The position numbers and the translations under genes were made by a program. Positions 1 through 7,675 of a stretch of 55,396 nt of DNA are shown here, one piece after another. Source of the stretch: Anaerolineae bacterium (lineage in GTDB: Bacteria > Chloroflexota > Anaerolineae > Aggregatilineales > Phototrophicaceae); contig JAHDWN010000005.1 in NCBI GenBank assembly GCA_023382675.1, forward strand, positions 1-55,396, in the 5' to 3' direction. The notes beneath the pieces are model-generated. The model did not search any database. It was not told where the DNA came from and saw only the letters and a program-made list of their open reading frames with translations. Each line of letters starts with the position of its first letter. Position 1 is the stretch's first letter.

Positions 1-47
1 ATGACGGCGTTTTTATTTGACCCATGTTCATGCCTTGACAGGAGTAT

Positions 48-311
48 ATGAATGACAAGAACCAAACCCGCCAGACAAAAAACGAACATACCTTCGAGTA
101 CGTCCCGCCGCCGCTCGATGAGATCAGCGAGTATGCGCGGCAAGTCTGTGAAAGGCTTGAACTTACCGACCGCGCGCACCTGACGACAACGCGCAGGGAA
201 TTCGCGAGTTTCATGGACACTGTTGCCACCATCACAGCCAAGCATCTGACGAAGACAAGATGGAAACGCATAAGCATGAAAGGAAGCCCTCATGTACCCC
301 AGAAAGTCTAA
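48..311 (+). CDS. Small conserved ORF upstream of recombinase A
   Basis: An 87-residue basic/polar protein with no recognised domain. It shares the pattern EYVPP, then ARQVCE and a nearby leucine, with the small ORF in the same position before recombinase B (26818-27039). AGGAG lies just before the ATG, and the stop overlaps the start of recombinase A, so the two are probably co-translated. Conservation of the pair suggests a recombinase partner, such as a directionality factor or regulator. That role is inference; only the conserved motif and position are seen. Confidence 0.6.
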   Translation: MNDKNQTRQTKNEHTFEYVPPPLDEISEYARQVCERLELTDRAHLTTTRREFASFMDTVATITAKHLTKTRWKRISMKGSPHVPQKV

Positions 312-2076
312 GCAGACCAAGAAGGCGATGCAGCGCACGATTGCATTGTGCTATGTCCGCCAGTCATTTACGCGCGACGCGAATGACCGAGACAGCCCCG
401 AAAGGCAGCGCGCGAATATCATGGCGGTTTGCGAAAAGAATGGATGGGTTCCGGAGATTTACGAAGACGCAGAGAAGCACAAATCTGGAACCAAGGAGCA
501 CAACCGGCCTGGATGGTTAGCGCTTAAAGCTCGCCTGGGAGACCCAGACATTGCTGCGCTTGTCGCCAATGACCTGGCTCGACTGCATCGAAAAGGCTGG
601 CGAGTGGGCGATCTTATCGAGTATCTGGATCAACGCGGGGTAACGCTTGTTCTGGCCGCCCCAGGGCGCGAGATAGACCTGTCAACGCCGATGGGACGGC
701 TCTTCGTCCAATTCACGGCCATTCTGGACGAATGGTACGCAGCCGACATCTCGCAGAGAGCAAAGGATAATGTCGCCCACCGGAAAGCCAAAGGGTACAG
801 CATTGGGATGCCGCCGTTTGGTTCCATTCGTGGCGAAGATGGGTATCTGAAGCCCGCTCAGGATGGCGCGTGGCTGTTTCCCGACGGGACTTGGGTAACG
901 GGTACACCGGATGCACCGCCTGAGCAAGATGCGGTCTTCAAGAGCTACCACTCAGCTGCGGAGCGCATCTTGCGCCTCTACAGCACCGGCAAGTACGGGC
1001 TGGACAGAATTGCCTACCGGATGAACAAGGAGAACTGGGCATTTCGCGACCGCACGAACACGCCGCGCGCCTTGAACTCTGATGATGTACGCCGGGTCAT
1101 CAGCAATTGGGCGGAGTATGGAGGTATCGTATTCGAGAAAGGTACCAAGTGGCGCCCTGCCTACGAAACGCTCAAGCTGGATGAACTGCCATTTCGCTCA
1201 GATCGGGCTGTCTTCCCTATCGAACTTCTACGCGCCGTCGCCGAAGTGCGCATGGAGCGCACGAGGAAACCATCCGATCATGGCAAGAACCATGAGGCGC
1301 GCTTCTATCCCCTTGCAGGCGTACTCTACTGCGCACACTGTGAGAAAATAGCGGAGAGTCAGGATGACCGCCGACTGCGCAGCCTGTTGAGTGGACAGTT
1401 TGCGAACGGCATTCTCCGCTATCGCCACAAGCCGGGCGTCAAATGTGGTATCCACAATCGCTCCGTGCCTATAGAGGAGCTAGAGCAGGATTTCTTGCGC
1501 CTGATGAAACTGCTCACAGTGAAGCCAGAGGTCGAACACCTCTTGCTTGAGATAGCTATCCAGGCGGATAACGGTCGGCAGGGACACGAACAGCGGGACT
1601 TTGAGCAGGAGAAGACCGAAGCGCTTGCCCTCTGCTACCGCCGCATAGACGCAGTGGTAACTCTGTTCAAGGAGGGCACCATCGACAAGGCGGAATACCT
1701 GCGCCTGCGCGAACAGAACGAGCGCGAAATTGCACACTGGGAGTCGCGCACTTCCGATACTGAGAAACTGGGCCTGGAGTTTGCTCTTTGTATCGAGGCG
1801 GTCGATAAGATTCACCGGCTGTGGACGATCTCCAGCGACGAGGATCGGCAGGGATTGGTACGCAACTTATTCTCGTCGGTGACCTACGACCTGGATCGCC
1901 GCCGCATCACCGACTTCCGGCTCAAGCCCTGGGCCGGGCGGTTTTTGACGGTTCGTGCTGGCCTCCATGAGCTGGAAGAAGCGGCGAAAGACAAAGAAAA
2001 CGCGCCTCAACAAGACCGTCAAGGCGCGTGTACGGAGTTGCTCCATACGGGACTCGAACCCGTGTTTTGGCCTTGA
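292..2076 (+). CDS. Large serine recombinase A, C-terminus read from tRNA antisense
   Basis: A 594-residue site-specific recombinase of the large serine family, expected to integrate and excise element A. The N-terminal resolvase domain has the catalytic motif YVRQS (Ser25), then DSPERQR and LARLHRKG. A recombinase domain follows (GMPPFG, KYGLDRIAYRMN), then a zinc ribbon (LYCAHC, later a Cys and HNR) and a helical coiled-coil stretch. The start has AGGA upstream and overlaps the small ORF before it. The last 12 or so residues (ending TGLEPVFWP) are antisense to tRNA-Glu, so the C-terminus is supplied by the chromosome. It is a close relative of recombinase B; whether it too gains a tail on excision cannot be seen here. 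Confidence 0.9.
   Translation: MYPRKSKQTKKAMQRTIALCYVRQSFTRDANDRDSPERQRANIMAVCEKNGWVPEIYEDAEKHKSGTKEHNRPGWLALKARLGDPDIAALVANDLARLHRKGWRVGDLIEYLDQRGVTLVLAAPGREIDLSTPMGRLFVQFTAILDEWYAADISQRAKDNVAHRKAKGYSIGMPPFGSIRGEDGYLKPAQDGAWLFPDGTWVTGTPDAPPEQDAVFKSYHSAAERILRLYSTGKYGLDRIAYRMNKENWAFRDRTNTPRALNSDDVRRVISNWAEYGGIVFEKGTKWRPAYETLKLDELPFRSDRAVFPIELLRAVAEVRMERTRKPSDHGKNHEARFYPLAGVLYCAHCEKIAESQDDRRLRSLLSGQFANGILRYRHKPGVKCGIHNRSVPIEELEQDFLRLMKLLTVKPEVEHLLLEIAIQADNGRQGHEQRDFEQEKTEALALCYRRIDAVVTLFKEGTIDKAEYLRLREQNEREIAHWESRTSDTEKLGLEFALCIEAVDKIHRLWTISSDEDRQGLVRNLFSSVTYDLDRRRITDFRLKPWAGRFLTVRAGLHELEEAAKDKENAPQQDRQGACTELLHTGLEPVFWP
1996..2029 (-). terminator. Terminator for tRNA-Glu, inside recombinase A gene
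   Basis: On the minus strand, 10 nt after the tRNA 3' end, the arms ACGCGCCT and AGGCGCGT form an 8-bp stem followed by TTTTC. It lies within the 3' coding part of recombinase A, so the element appears to supply the terminator of the host tRNA. Confidence 0.6.
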
Positions 2077-2111
2077 GAGGGCCACGTCCTGGACCGCTAG
2101 ACGAATGGAGC
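2039..2111 (-). tRNA. tRNA-Glu (anticodon CTC)
   Basis: A 73-nt cloverleaf. The acceptor arms GCTCCAT and ATGGAGC pair fully and are followed by discriminator A. The anticodon stem TGGCC/GGCCA encloses the loop CTCTCAA, giving anticodon CTC (Glu). The T-loop contains GGTTCGAGTCC. CCA is not encoded. The 3' half overlaps the antisense end of recombinase A, marking the tRNA as the insertion site of element A. Confidence 0.95.
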
Positions 2112-2123
2112 GAAGTTGAGATA

Positions 2124-2152
2124 GTTATAGCAGCAGGCGCAGCGCCGGTCAA
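2124..2152 (-). promoter_or_regulatory. Promoter of tRNA-Glu
   Basis: On the minus strand, TTGACC and TATAAC are separated by exactly 17 nt, with the tRNA 5' end 12 nt after the -10. The promoter lies between attL of element B and the tRNA, so tRNA-Glu can be transcribed although element B separates it from tRNA-Arg. Confidence 0.75.
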
Positions 2153-2166
2153 GGTAAAACACCTGC

Positions 2167-2182
2167 CTGCGCGCCCAGAGGG
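2167..2182. repeat. attL of element B (16-bp direct repeat)
   Basis: Identical to 29022-29037 (CTGCGCGCCCAGAGGG). Downstream it continues with 9 of 12 matches (TTC, AA and CCCC shared). The repeat is the acceptor-stem and T-arm end of tRNA-Arg, left here as a copy detached from the rest of the tRNA. The neighbouring 2112-2166 is host DNA carrying the tRNA-Glu promoter. Confidence 0.88.
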
Positions 2183-2183
2183 T

Positions 2184-2423
2184 TTCAAAGCCCCAATACG
2201 GTACATCCTCAAAACCCCAATTGCGGACGCAGTAAGAGCAATTATAGCACGTCTCCACGCCACGTCGCCAGACAAGAAACAGCCCCCCAACTATAGAGAA
2301 CGCGATCAACGCATCCGAGAGCTATACGCAAGCGGCATGACCCAAGCCGCCATAGGTGCGATGTTCGGCATTTCCGGGCGTCGGGTGAGCTACATCGTGC
2401 ATGGAATAAAGACGAGAAAATAG
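2184..2423 (+). CDS. Severed C-terminal HTH segment of recombinase B
   Basis: A 79-codon open frame with no ATG, GTG or TTG until a Met inside the predicted HTH (2337). It encodes a basic linker, then a helix-turn-helix (IRELYASGMTQAAIG, then MFGISGRRVSYIV) and a basic end. Its frame across the 16-bp repeat reads ARPEG, exactly as recombinase B does at 29021-29038. Circularising element B therefore fuses it in frame to the recombinase. The TAG stop overlaps the AGGAG of the next gene. It could instead be a decayed orphan regulator, but the missing start, shared phase and shared peptide favour a split 3' end. Confidence 0.78.
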   Translation, partial: FKAPIRYILKTPIADAVRAIIARLHATSPDKKQPPNYRERDQRIRELYASGMTQAAIGAMFGISGRRVSYIVHGIKTRK

Positions 2424-2432
2424 GAGACTGCT

Positions 2433-3392
2433 ATGGACACCCAAATTGATATGGAAACTGTCTACCGCCATGAACGGCAGCGATGGATGAAAGAGGAAGC
2501 CCCACGACGATCATTCCGCGACATTCTCACAGGCAGTGTACCCTACTGGATTGTGTTAGTTGCGCTGGTTTTGTACGGACTATCCGCCCCCCACACCGCA
2601 GGCGTGTTTGACAAACTCACGCCCGGATGGGGCTTTATCGCCCCTATCGGCGTTGAATTTGGTTTACTGTATGCTGCATTCCGAAGGCGGCTTGCACAGG
2701 CGGAACAGGAACACTTACATTGGACGCTATGGGCATTGGAAATCCTGCTATTTCTTACCGCTATGCTGGTCAACGGTGCAGGCTCATTCAGTTCAGTGAT
2801 TGCAGCAATAGAGCTAGATACCCTATCGTTTGCCGCCATCATTGAGGGTTTTGGGAACTTACCCGCTACAAGCCAAGCGGCGCTGATTATGGCGGTGCTA
2901 TCGGCATTCATCATCCCCATCGGCGCGTTAGTTGCAGGCGACGGACTGGCGGCACTGGCACTTGAGCGACGCAGCGGCATAGACTTTCGTGAAAACCGCT
3001 GGCAGGAAGTAGAGTTCACCGTGATCTATCGGGCAGTCTTTGTCCGCTATTTGCAGCATGGACTACCGGAACGCGACGCCCGGCAGCGGGCATTTGCTGA
3101 GGTTCGAGGATACTTGGGTAGAGGTAGTTCGTCCGGTGTCCGCCTGTTGTCCGCTGGTAGCGGACAGACCGGACAGAGCGAACAGGGAGCGAACGGACAC
3201 AGCCCGAACGGGAAAAATGGTGCAGTAAAACAAGGTATCCGAGCATACTTAGACGAACATCCCGGCTTAGACCAGCAATCCATCAATGAGGTGTTATCCG
3301 CGCTCAAAACAGCAGGCGTACACGGCGGACGGACATCCGTAGGCGAGGTATTGGCAGAACGGAAAGAGCGTGTAACGAGCGGGCAAGCGTAG
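2433..3392 (+). CDS. Four-helix membrane protein with a winged-helix-like tail
   Basis: 319 residues. About four hydrophobic helices occur between residues 35 and 180 (for example WIVLVALVLYGLSAP and LIMAVLSAFIIPIGALVAG). A soluble part follows, with a Gly/Asn/Gln-rich linker (about 235-265) and a short helical C-terminus (AYLDEHPGLDQQSINEVLSAL) that resembles a winged-helix core. No family is recognised. The AGGAG Shine-Dalgarno overlaps the stop of the HTH segment 9 nt upstream, so in the circular element this gene would be translationally coupled to the recombinase. In the integrated state no promoter of its own is evident. A role in maintenance or transfer is inference from position. Confidence 0.8.
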   Translation: MDTQIDMETVYRHERQRWMKEEAPRRSFRDILTGSVPYWIVLVALVLYGLSAPHTAGVFDKLTPGWGFIAPIGVEFGLLYAAFRRRLAQAEQEHLHWTLWALEILLFLTAMLVNGAGSFSSVIAAIELDTLSFAAIIEGFGNLPATSQAALIMAVLSAFIIPIGALVAGDGLAALALERRSGIDFRENRWQEVEFTVIYRAVFVRYLQHGLPERDARQRAFAEVRGYLGRGSSSGVRLLSAGSGQTGQSEQGANGHSPNGKNGAVKQGIRAYLDEHPGLDQQSINEVLSALKTAGVHGGRTSVGEVLAERKERVTSGQA

Positions 3393-3405
3393 CCACCAGA
3401 AGCGT

Positions 3406-3450
3406 TTTACATCCGTAGGGTGAGGATGATATAGTGAAATTCTCACCCTA
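3406..3450 (+). promoter_or_regulatory. Promoter overlapped by an inverted repeat (possible operator)
   Basis: TTTACA (3406) and TATAGT (3430) are 18 nt apart, the second 14 nt before the ATG at 3450, so the leader would be very short. The 9-bp inverted repeat TAGGGTGAG (3416-3424) and CTCACCCTA (3442-3450) flanks the -10 and ends at the start codon, as an operator or start-occluding hairpin would. Confidence 0.5.
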
Positions 3451-4100
3451 TGATGGAACGTGACCGCCCTACCCCCGATGAAATCCTTTCACTCAAGAAC
3501 AGTATTGTTTCGCAGTTTCAGCAGTTGCCCCCAGAACATCAAGCCACATTGGGCTTAGTCCTAACCAAAGGCATTCTACAAGGTGAGATGGGCGCGTGGT
3601 TTCGTGAAGCACTGCAACTTACGGATACCGCGCCCTCACTCGCTTTAGGCTTTGGTCTAACAGAACAAGAGCGGCTTTTTATCCGGGTTTCGCATCAGCG
3701 TTTCCTCACATTTCTTACAGCGACAGATACCAGCATCCATGACGCGCAGCTATCAACCAATAGCTATGGGGAATTTCTGTTTGTCACCATGAGCAGACCG
3801 GGGACAGAGGAGCGGGAGCAATACACATTCTTTGGTTTAGGGTATCACGAACCGCGTGACCGCTGGATTACGGATGAGTGGTTTTGGTATCAAGCACGTC
3901 CGTATTCAGAACGGCAAGAGCAATTGGAGCGCGAACAGGTATTGCGGTTAATTGCGGAGCGACAAGCCGATATTAGCCGGGACGTTGCCTTGCACAAGCG
4001 GTCACGGCGAGGCGTGATCTTTGAGGAACTTGCCGACATGGGCGACGATGATAGCGTACTAGCGGATTTTGAAGACGGCGCATTTGATGATCTTGAATGA
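3450..4100 (+). CDS. Hypothetical protein, element B left operon
   Basis: 216 residues, soluble, with no recognised family. It is rich in Glu/Gln/Arg, with a helical N-terminus, a central aromatic section (QYTFFGLGYHEPRDRW, DEWFWYQARPY), a long charged helix (RQEQLEREQVLRLIAERQAD) and a very acidic end. It starts at ATGATG right after the inverted repeat. The stop overlaps the next start (ATGA), so the two genes are coupled. Confidence 0.75.
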   Translation: MMERDRPTPDEILSLKNSIVSQFQQLPPEHQATLGLVLTKGILQGEMGAWFREALQLTDTAPSLALGFGLTEQERLFIRVSHQRFLTFLTATDTSIHDAQLSTNSYGEFLFVTMSRPGTEEREQYTFFGLGYHEPRDRWITDEWFWYQARPYSERQEQLEREQVLRLIAERQADISRDVALHKRSRRGVIFEELADMGDDDSVLADFEDGAFDDLE

Positions 4101-4753
4101 CGCGCAACGTTTTATATATGAGCAAGGAAGGTATACCACTCCAACATGATATGTTTTCAGGGGAACTTGTGGATACCCGAAGCAACGCACAGAAAAAGAA
4201 AGACCGAGCGCGAGCCATTCCGCAGCAGACGCAGATGTTTAAGACCCCTGAGATGGTGCAAATCGGCAGACAGACCAACGCAGCACGCCGAGCGTGGTTA
4301 AACCAATCCGCCGCTCCACCGCTGGTACTTGAAACGATTGAAACCCGTACACCGGAGGAGATTGAGCGCGACCTACAGCGGGAAATCGAAGCGCAAACCT
4401 ATCACCTGTTTAGCGATCATCCAGAGTTCTATGAACAATTGCCGGACACCGAGCCTACAAACGGAGACGAGGACGAGATAGGGGATACCCCTGTAACTGG
4501 CGACATTTACGAGCGGAAACCGGAAACCTCAAAAATGGCTCTTTATCTTGACCTTGTACGGCTCAGTGAGGAAAACGCCGAAACGATCTGGATTGCGCCG
4601 CCGTATGAAACCGCATACATGACCCAAATCGCCGCGACGGTACTTGAGGCGCAGGCAATCGGACTTACACAGCCGGAGATTACAGCAGCGTTACAGATAG
4701 GACAACATCGGGGCAATACTCGAAAAATACTGTATCAGGCATCGCAGCCGTAG
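4097..4753 (+). CDS. Hypothetical protein, coupled to the gene before it
   Basis: 218 residues, charged and soluble, starting in the ATGA overlap with the upstream gene. The N-terminus contains a basic helix (NAQKKKDRARAIPQQTQM). The middle is acidic and probably disordered (PTNGDEDEIGDTPVTGD). The C-terminus (LEAQAIGLTQPEITAALQIG) looks like a short helix-turn-helix. Function unknown. Position suggests the same transcriptional unit as 2433-4100. Confidence 0.7.
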   Translation: MTRNVLYMSKEGIPLQHDMFSGELVDTRSNAQKKKDRARAIPQQTQMFKTPEMVQIGRQTNAARRAWLNQSAAPPLVLETIETRTPEEIERDLQREIEAQTYHLFSDHPEFYEQLPDTEPTNGDEDEIGDTPVTGDIYERKPETSKMALYLDLVRLSEENAETIWIAPPYETAYMTQIAATVLEAQAIGLTQPEITAALQIGQHRGNTRKILYQASQP

Positions 4754-4776
4754 GATAGCCGAACCTCGACGTGGAA

Positions 4777-5034
4777 TTACTGGTAGTCCGGGAGTTCGTC
4801 AGCTTCGCATTCAAAATCACAGCAGGGGCATGAAAGTATTATTGGCGGGTTACCGCTTTTCGCTGCCTTTGGTGTACCGTACTTCCACCGACGCATCGCA
4901 AGCAAATCACACGAAACGCAGAGGGGGCAGATGGTAGCCGTTTCAGTAGGACTATCTTCATTTGCATCCTCGCGCCAGTTCCACGACCTCCAATCATCAC
5001 TTTCACCCGATGCTGGTTTTCGTTCCTTGCTCAT
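4777..5034 (-). CDS. Small zinc-ribbon-like protein
   Basis: About 85 residues starting at MSKERK; the frame is open 21 codons further up, but that region reads poorly as protein. It has a polar N-terminus and two cysteine pairs, CPLC plus a following Cys, and CPCC with a further Cys (CDFEC), consistent with a zinc ribbon. It is convergent with 4097-4753. Function unknown; small zinc ribbons are common in mobile elements. Confidence 0.55.
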   Translation of the reverse strand: MSKERKPASGESDDWRSWNWREDANEDSPTETATICPLCVSCDLLAMRRWKYGTPKAAKSGNPPIILSCPCCDFECEADELPDYQ

Positions 5035-5157
5035 ACTTTTTCTCACGTAAAGATACAAAGGAGAGTATAGCTTGAGCCGACATTGAATGAAACCCATGTA
5101 CGTGCGTGTCCTACGGGCGTGGCGTTTGACGCCGCACTTGCGCGGTTGTGCGACCTG

Positions 5158-5493
5158 TCAGGCGGTAGCGGGTTCACCAAACTCTAGCGGGAGACCCGAA
5201 CTCGATAGTGCCTCATCTTTAAGCATACTTGTGAGCAGACCCTTGATTGCTTTCTTTACGGCTGCCTGACGATCTGGCATTTCAGTTTCATAAGTTACAT
5301 GAACGATGATAGTTGGATATGGGGCGACGCTTTCAAAAACGATTTGCCGCGTTACTCGTTTTTCCCACGCCTCAAAGGTGTCTAGCAGCCCTAAACTGGT
5401 GGGCGCGACCTGTACGCCAAATTGACCCGGTTTGAGAATAGGAACATTGTGACCGACAGCAGCAAAGAACTCTTTTACTTGTTGTATAGCCAT
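5158..5493 (-). CDS. Hypothetical protein divergent from the CBASS operon
   Basis: 111 residues, soluble, with no family recognised. It mixes short strands (TIIVHVTYETEM) with helices (QAAVKKAIKGLLTSMLKDEA). It is transcribed away from the CBASS operon, 138 bp from the HNH-SAVED start. Whether it belongs to the defence island is unknown. Confidence 0.6.
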   Translation of the reverse strand: MAIQQVKEFFAAVGHNVPILKPGQFGVQVAPTSLGLLDTFEAWEKRVTRQIVFESVAPYPTIIVHVTYETEMPDRQAAVKKAIKGLLTSMLKDEALSSSGLPLEFGEPATA

Positions 5494-5595
5494 AGATAGA
5501 CCCTCGTTTTGAAGGGAATTTTAGCGGTCTAAAAAGTGTTGGGCAAGCGAGGTAAATTGTTTCGTCATCCAGAATACTATATTGAATAATTACCC

Positions 5596-5624
5596 TGTAC
5601 AAAACCGCATGTTTGTTCTATCAT
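5596..5624 (+). promoter_or_regulatory. Candidate CBASS promoter, leaderless
   Basis: TGTACA (5596) and TATCAT (5619) are 17 nt apart, with the -10 only 7 nt before the ATG at 5632 and no Shine-Dalgarno. The mRNA would start at or next to the start codon. The -35 match is modest. Confidence 0.45.
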
Positions 5625-5631
5625 TCCAGGC

Positions 5632-6786
5632 ATGAGTGGAAAGAAAACAGACTTGGTTGAAACCCCTGACGTTGATGATAAGACCGCACTGCTCTTGTGG
5701 GTACGCGCAGGCGGTAGATGCTCTTTCCCCGGATGTAACGATTATCTTCTCCGCGACAGCCTAACTACCCGCGATATTAAGCACGGTCATATTGCCCACA
5801 TCGTTGCGAGAAGCAAAAACTTCACACGCGGCGACCACGATTTGCCTCTCGCAGAGCGTAGCAAGATTGATAATTTGATTTTGGTTTGTCAAAAGCATCA
5901 TAAACTCATTGATGATGACACGGAAGGAGAGTTCACAGTAGAACTCCTCCGTGCATACAAACAGCAGCATGAAGAACACATTTTTGAACTAACGAATTGC
6001 AGCCCTGATAAGCGAAGCAAGGTGATACGGGTTATCGCCCGGATCAGTGGTGAAAACGTTAGCGCCTCATACTCGCAAATCTGTGACGCTTTACTTGACC
6101 AGGGTAGATTTCCCCGTGAGAGAGAAACTGTTGATATTGATTTGAGCCAACACCCGGACGGTGACACGGAAGCCTTTATGCAGTACGGGACGGAGTTGAT
6201 AGCCTCGAAAGTCCGCCCTGTCTACGAGCGGTTAGTTGTTCAAGGTAACGTGGAACACGTCTCAGTATTTGCCATCGGTTCGATACCGCTCTTGGTATAT
6301 TTGGGGACGCAATTGAGTAACAAAGTCCCTACGGACTTGTATCAGCGCCACCGTGATAGGCAGGACTGGACATGGAAGCCCGAACCGGGAAACGCGCAGT
6401 ATGATATGAAACTTCTGAGGGAAGGCACAGACGCCTCTCAGGTTGCCCTAGTTCTGTCTTTGAGCGGGCGGTTGACACTCGAACAACTACCACAAAATGA
6501 TGATGCTTTTATCTATGAGATAACCTTAAAAGGGCAAAAACCCAATCCCGAATATCTGAGGACGAAAAGCGACCTTGAAAGTTTTAGGAGCATTTATCAG
6601 CAGTTCCTAGCCCATGTTCGAGATCAACATCCATCAGCCGAGACTATTCATCTCTTTCCAGCCATTCCCGCGCCTGTAGCAGTAGTGTGCGGACGGGAGT
6701 TATTGCATAAGATACCACCGAGCCTGCAAGTGTATGACAGAAGCAGACAGAGTGGTGGATTTCGTCATGTATTGGAGGTTCACTAA
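5632..6786 (+). CDS. cap5: CBASS effector: HNH nuclease fused to SAVED domain (Cap5-like)
   Basis: 384 residues. The N-terminal HNH nuclease shows zinc-type residues Cys30, Cys35, Cys86 and His89 and the catalytic pattern HIAHIVA (His56), Asn81, His90. From about residue 135 a SAVED domain follows, with the typical core VSVFAIGSIPLLVYLGTQL and LYQRHRDRQDWTW. In this family SAVED binds a cyclic oligonucleotide made by the adjacent CD-NTase, and the HNH domain then cleaves DNA, causing abortive infection. The stop directly abuts the CD-NTase start (TAAATG), so effector, synthase and E2 form one operon. The family call is firm; the nucleotide ligand cannot be told from sequence. Confidence 0.92.
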   Translation: MSGKKTDLVETPDVDDKTALLLWVRAGGRCSFPGCNDYLLRDSLTTRDIKHGHIAHIVARSKNFTRGDHDLPLAERSKIDNLILVCQKHHKLIDDDTEGEFTVELLRAYKQQHEEHIFELTNCSPDKRSKVIRVIARISGENVSASYSQICDALLDQGRFPRERETVDIDLSQHPDGDTEAFMQYGTELIASKVRPVYERLVVQGNVEHVSVFAIGSIPLLVYLGTQLSNKVPTDLYQRHRDRQDWTWKPEPGNAQYDMKLLREGTDASQVALVLSLSGRLTLEQLPQNDDAFIYEITLKGQKPNPEYLRTKSDLESFRSIYQQFLAHVRDQHPSAETIHLFPAIPAPVAVVCGRELLHKIPPSLQVYDRSRQSGGFRHVLEVH

Positions 6787-7674
6787 ATGAGCGCAAATCA
6801 GTATTTACGAGACGTTCTAGCCAGCCAAACATTTCAGGATGATGACCCTGAGTTGAAGGCGCTTCGAGATAAGCGCGATGAAGTGGAAAAAATTCTGCGT
6901 AAAGCGTTTCCCGGCGTAGCGATCCGATACGCAGGCTCTCACGCAAAAGGCACGATGATATGTGCGAGCTATGACCTTGACTTGACGTGCTATTTTGACC
7001 ATGACGACACACAGGCGGGGGATAGTCTTGAAGAAATCTACAATACTGTAAAGGCAGAATTGGAGAAGCATTATTCGGTGAACCCGAAAACTTCCGCTCT
7101 GCGATTGGAAGAGGGTGAACAGGATAAACAGTACACGCACGTAGATGTAGTGCCAGGTCGCTTTATTGATGGTGACGACGGCGATGTTTTTCTCTATCAA
7201 AATAGGAATGAGAAGAACCGCCTAAAAACTAATCTTGATGTGCATATCGAGACGATACGAGACAGTGGACTAACGGACGCTATTCGACTGGTCAAATATT
7301 GGCGGGAACGACAGGGCTTCAAGTTAAAAACCTTTGTGCTTGAGCTACTGGTAGTGAATGTTTTGGCGTCCCACAAATCCAAAGGACTTGAGGAACAGCT
7401 TACGCTCTTTTGGGAGTGCCTACGGGACAGTTTCGATAGTATAGCCATCGAAGACCCGGCTAATCCTGATGGGAATGATCTTATGCCCGTGTTGACCGAT
7501 GCTAAGGTACGGCTACAAACAGCCGCCGAAGCGACACTTCAAACCATAGAATATTCCGGTTGGGAGCAGGTTTTTGGTAATGTGGACGATCAACCAAGTG
7601 AACCGGAAAAAGCTGCTGCACTAATCAGCTTTCCGCAGGTTAGAACAGGCGGCGCTAAACCCTGGTCTAACTAA
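6787..7674 (+). CDS. CBASS CD-NTase (cyclic oligonucleotide synthase)
   Basis: 295 residues, the sensor-synthase of the CBASS operon. The nucleotidyltransferase signature is complete: Gly50-Ser51 in AGSHAKGT, the metal-binding pair Asp63/Asp65 in YDLDLTCYF, and a third acid at Asp120 (YTHVDVVPG). A helical C-terminal half follows (RLVKYWRERQGFKLKTFVLELL), typical of CD-NTases. The C-terminus ends GGAKPWSN rather than in a terminal glycine, which matters because related E2-linked systems modify the synthase C-terminus. The E2 gene starts 1 nt after its stop. The product nucleotide is unknown. Confidence 0.92.
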   Translation: MSANQYLRDVLASQTFQDDDPELKALRDKRDEVEKILRKAFPGVAIRYAGSHAKGTMICASYDLDLTCYFDHDDTQAGDSLEEIYNTVKAELEKHYSVNPKTSALRLEEGEQDKQYTHVDVVPGRFIDGDDGDVFLYQNRNEKNRLKTNLDVHIETIRDSGLTDAIRLVKYWRERQGFKLKTFVLELLVVNVLASHKSKGLEEQLTLFWECLRDSFDSIAIEDPANPDGNDLMPVLTDAKVRLQTAAEATLQTIEYSGWEQVFGNVDDQPSEPEKAAALISFPQVRTGGAKPWSN

Positions 7675-7675
7675 C

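Larger units (their letters stand above)
1..2051. mobile_element. Integrated element A (right end only)
   Basis: The right end of a tRNA-targeting element. It holds a small ORF and a large serine recombinase whose last codons are read from the antisense strand of the tRNA-Glu gene. The same layout (small ORF, recombinase, 3' end in a tRNA on the opposite strand) recurs at the right end of element B. The left end lies before the window, so neither its attachment repeat nor its cargo can be seen. The exact crossover inside the tRNA 3' end is not known; the right boundary given is approximate. Confidence 0.6.

Noticed and set aside
2028-2183. Open frame from a GTG at 2028 running through the tRNA-Glu gene into the HTH segment, as a 131-residue gene
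   Set aside because: The first 52 codons are tRNA antisense, the tRNA promoter and the attachment repeat, and the GTG has no ribosome-binding site. The open frame is better explained by the split recombinase.
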